The notes beneath the pieces are model-generated. The model saw nothing but the letters and a program-made list of their open reading frames with translations, had not been told where the DNA came from and did no database searches. Positions 62,698 through 64,000 of a stretch of DNA of 64,000 nucleotides are shown here, in pieces (position 1 is the first letter of the stretch; each line of letters begins with the position of its first letter). A program made the translations under genes and the position numbers. Source of the stretch: Nocardioides jensenii JCM 1364 = NBRC 14755 (GTDB taxonomy: Bacteria; Actinomycetota; Actinomycetes; Propionibacteriales; Nocardioidaceae); assembly GCF_001552535.1 (NCBI RefSeq), contig NZ_BCRJ01000039.1, positions 1 through 64,000 on the forward strand, given 5' to 3'.

Positions 62698-62991
62698 ATG
62701 ACCGAACATCAGCACGGCTACATCCACCGCAAGGACGACTACCTCAAGCGGCTCAAGCGGATCGAGGGCCAGGCCCGAGGACTCCAGCGCATGGTCGAGG
62801 AGGAGAAGTACTGCATCGACATCCTCACGCAGGTCTCCGCGATGACCAAGGCGCTCCACGCCGTCTCGATCGGCCTGCTCGAGGAGCACATGGGTCACTG
62901 CGTCGTGGATGCCGCGCGCGTCGGCGACATGGAGGCGGCCGAGAAGGTCAAGGAAGCCACCGACGCCATCGCCCGCCTGATCCGTTCCTGA
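62698..62991 (+). CDS. csoR: Copper-sensing repressor CsoR
   Basis: 97 residues, all-helical DUF156/CsoR family. Cu(I) ligands Cys39, His64 and Cys68 (C-H-C) are present, so copper rather than nickel (RcnR) or formaldehyde sensing. Basic helix DYLKRLKRIEGQARGLQRM binds DNA. ATG 62698 chosen; TTG 62692 overlaps the promoter. Likely leaderless and autoregulated. First gene of a copper operon with copZ and a secreted protein. Confidence 0.93.
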   Translation: MTEHQHGYIHRKDDYLKRLKRIEGQARGLQRMVEEEKYCIDILTQVSAMTKALHAVSIGLLEEHMGHCVVDAARVGDMEAAEKVKEATDAIARLIRS

Positions 62992-63034
62992 CCCCCGACC
63001 CGAACACCTGCCCCCTGAACCTGAGGAGAGTCCC

Positions 63035-63241
63035 ATGTCTCACACCAGCACCTGGGCCGTCACCGGCATGACCTGCGGCCACTGCGTCGCCTCCGTCACC
63101 GAAGAGCTCGAGGAGGTGCCCGGCGTCGAAGCCGTCGAGGTCACCCTCGAGAGCGGCGCCGTGGTGATCACGAGTGACCAGCCCCTCGATCGCGGGGCCG
63201 TCGAGGCCGCCGTGACCGAGGCCGGCTACCAGCTGACATGA
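63035..63241 (+). CDS. copZ: Copper chaperone CopZ-like
   Basis: 68 residues. HMA domain with GMTCGHC metal motif and ferredoxin-like fold. Moves Cu(I) to a partner ATPase, probably coded beyond the window. TGAGGAGAG ribosome site 6 bases before the ATG. Stop overlaps the start of the next gene by ATGA. Confidence 0.95.
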   Translation: MSHTSTWAVTGMTCGHCVASVTEELEEVPGVEAVEVTLESGAVVITSDQPLDRGAVEAAVTEAGYQLT

Positions 63242-64000
63242 GCACGCTCGGGCGCATCGCAGCATTCGCCGTCGGTCTCGCCGTCGTCTTCGGTCTCGCC
63301 GTCTACGTTGGCCGGGCCGCCGGACCCGACGTCACCGATGAGGTGGCGAATGAGGAGCACGACGGCATGGGCGACATGGAGGACATGTCCGGTGAGCCCG
63401 GCGGGGATCACGCCGACGGCGACCACGGTGCGGCGTACCAGCTGGACCTGGCCCGGCCCGAGGTCGAACCCGGCCGCCGCACGGTCGACTTCACGATCGT
63501 CGACGAGCACGGCGATCCGCTGCTCGACTACGACGTGGTGCACGAGAAGCGGCTGCACCTGGTCGTGATCGGGACTCCGAGCCTCACCGACTTCCAGCAC
63601 GTGCACCCGACGATGGCCGCCGACGGGCGCTGGACCGCGCGGCTCGCACTCGCTCCCGGCAGCTATCAGGTCTATGCCGACGCGACCACGGGTGGCGAGA
63701 ACTTCGTCGCCAACACCGAGCTGACCGTCACCGGTCACCACCCCCGGCCCGCGCCGGTGCCGGCCGCGACCGTGCTCGAGCGCACCGGCCCGTATGCCGT
63801 CGCGATGACCCGTGGCGAGGGCCGGGTGACCTTCACGATCTCGCGCGCCGGCAAGCCGGTCACCGAGCTCGAGCCCTACCTGGGCGCGAACGGGCACCTG
63901 GTGGTGATCGAGACCGCCGGGTTCGACTACCTGCACGCCCACCCCCTCGACGGCCCGCCCGGCCCGCAGGTCTCCTTCGAGGTCGCCGAATCGGCCGAAC
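63238..64000 (+). CDS. Secreted His/Met-rich copper-resistance protein, 3' cut
   Basis: Open at the window end; 254 residues visible. Membrane helix or signal (RIAAFAVGLAVVFGLAVYVG), then a His/Met/Asp-rich segment (EEHDGMGDMEDMSGEPGGDHADGDHG) able to bind copper, then a domain with KRLHLVVIGTPSLTDFQHVHP and a repeat near the C-terminus (HLVVIETAGFDYLHAHP). Two YtkA/FixH-like units. Next to csoR-copZ, so probably copper binding outside the membrane. Confidence 0.8.
   Translation, partial: MSTLGRIAAFAVGLAVVFGLAVYVGRAAGPDVTDEVANEEHDGMGDMEDMSGEPGGDHADGDHGAAYQLDLARPEVEPGRRTVDFTIVDEHGDPLLDYDVVHEKRLHLVVIGTPSLTDFQHVHPTMAADGRWTARLALAPGSYQVYADATTGGENFVANTELTVTGHHPRPAPVPAATVLERTGPYAVAMTRGEGRVTFTISRAGKPVTELEPYLGANGHLVVIETAGFDYLHAHPLDGPPGPQVSFEVAESAE

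Overview
This window is chromosomal DNA of a high-GC actinobacterium. The gene content points to Nocardioidaceae, probably Nocardioides or a close relative. The evidence is the strong G/C third-position bias, common GTG starts, a BldC regulator, DUF3073, an MhuD-type heme-degrading enzyme, an SCO7613-like membrane protein, and the gene order purF-purM-DUF3073-valine dehydrogenase-bldC, which I recall from Streptomyces. No rRNA, prophage, insertion sequence or CRISPR array was seen. The genus is an inference.

Layout. 1-6475 (minus): four consecutive membrane Ser/Thr protein kinases, one cut by the window edge; two carry extracellular FG-GAP/VCBS-like repeats. 6554-11247 (plus): purD, purB and a BCCT-family osmolyte transporter. 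11344-12294 (minus): an MhuD-like heme monooxygenase and a HIT-like protein. 12500-16051 (plus): purC, an SRPBCC protein, rnhA and an acyl-CoA ligase. 16044-17773: a lipoprotein, a small secreted protein and a stress-type membrane protein. 17857-19240 (plus): purS-purQ-DUF3817 operon. 19263-20618 (minus): a secreted DUF1906 glycoside-hydrolase-like protein. 20800-24268 (plus): purL and a lipoprotein. 24291-27145: an ABC exporter with a divergent WYL regulator. 27168-29740: an SCP-like protein, a 2-hydroxyacid dehydrogenase and alaA.

29807-36165 is the most unusual region. A DtxR/IdeR-type iron box precedes an Fbp-type ferric iron ABC importer (binding protein, fused permease, ATPase). The same overlapping gene chain ends in an 869-residue adenylation + carrier + membrane acyltransferase fusion. 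A perfect 53-bp tandem duplication sits between permease and ATPase and encodes two chained 18-residue micro-ORFs. After it come an M20 peptidase, an isoquinoline-oxidoreductase-like molybdenum enzyme (large and 2Fe-2S subunits) and a GAF histidine kinase.

42577-48813: purF, purM, DUF3073, valine dehydrogenase, bldC, another kinase and an ECF-like sigma factor. 48889-54019 (minus): a secreted beta-propeller-like protein, a second possible propeller and the SCO7613-like membrane protein. 54347-54763: tRNA-Phe, tRNA-Glu and tRNA-Asp. Then a zincin-like metallopeptidase, a crcB pair behind an anti-sigma-like ATPase, ndh, a thioesterase, a GNAT enzyme, a Glu/Pro-rich membrane protein, tRNA-Lys, a cold shock gene, a small acidic protein, and the start of a copper operon (csoR, copZ, secreted His/Met-rich protein) with its CsoR box.

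A feature of the whole window is leaderless promoter architecture. For about 18 genes a TANNNT-like -10 hexamer lies only 5-8 bases before the ATG/GTG, so the expected transcription start falls on or next to the start codon. I used this to choose several starts. The purine genes are scattered: purD, purB, purC, purL and purF each have their own such promoter, whereas purS-purQ and purM have Shine-Dalgarno leaders.
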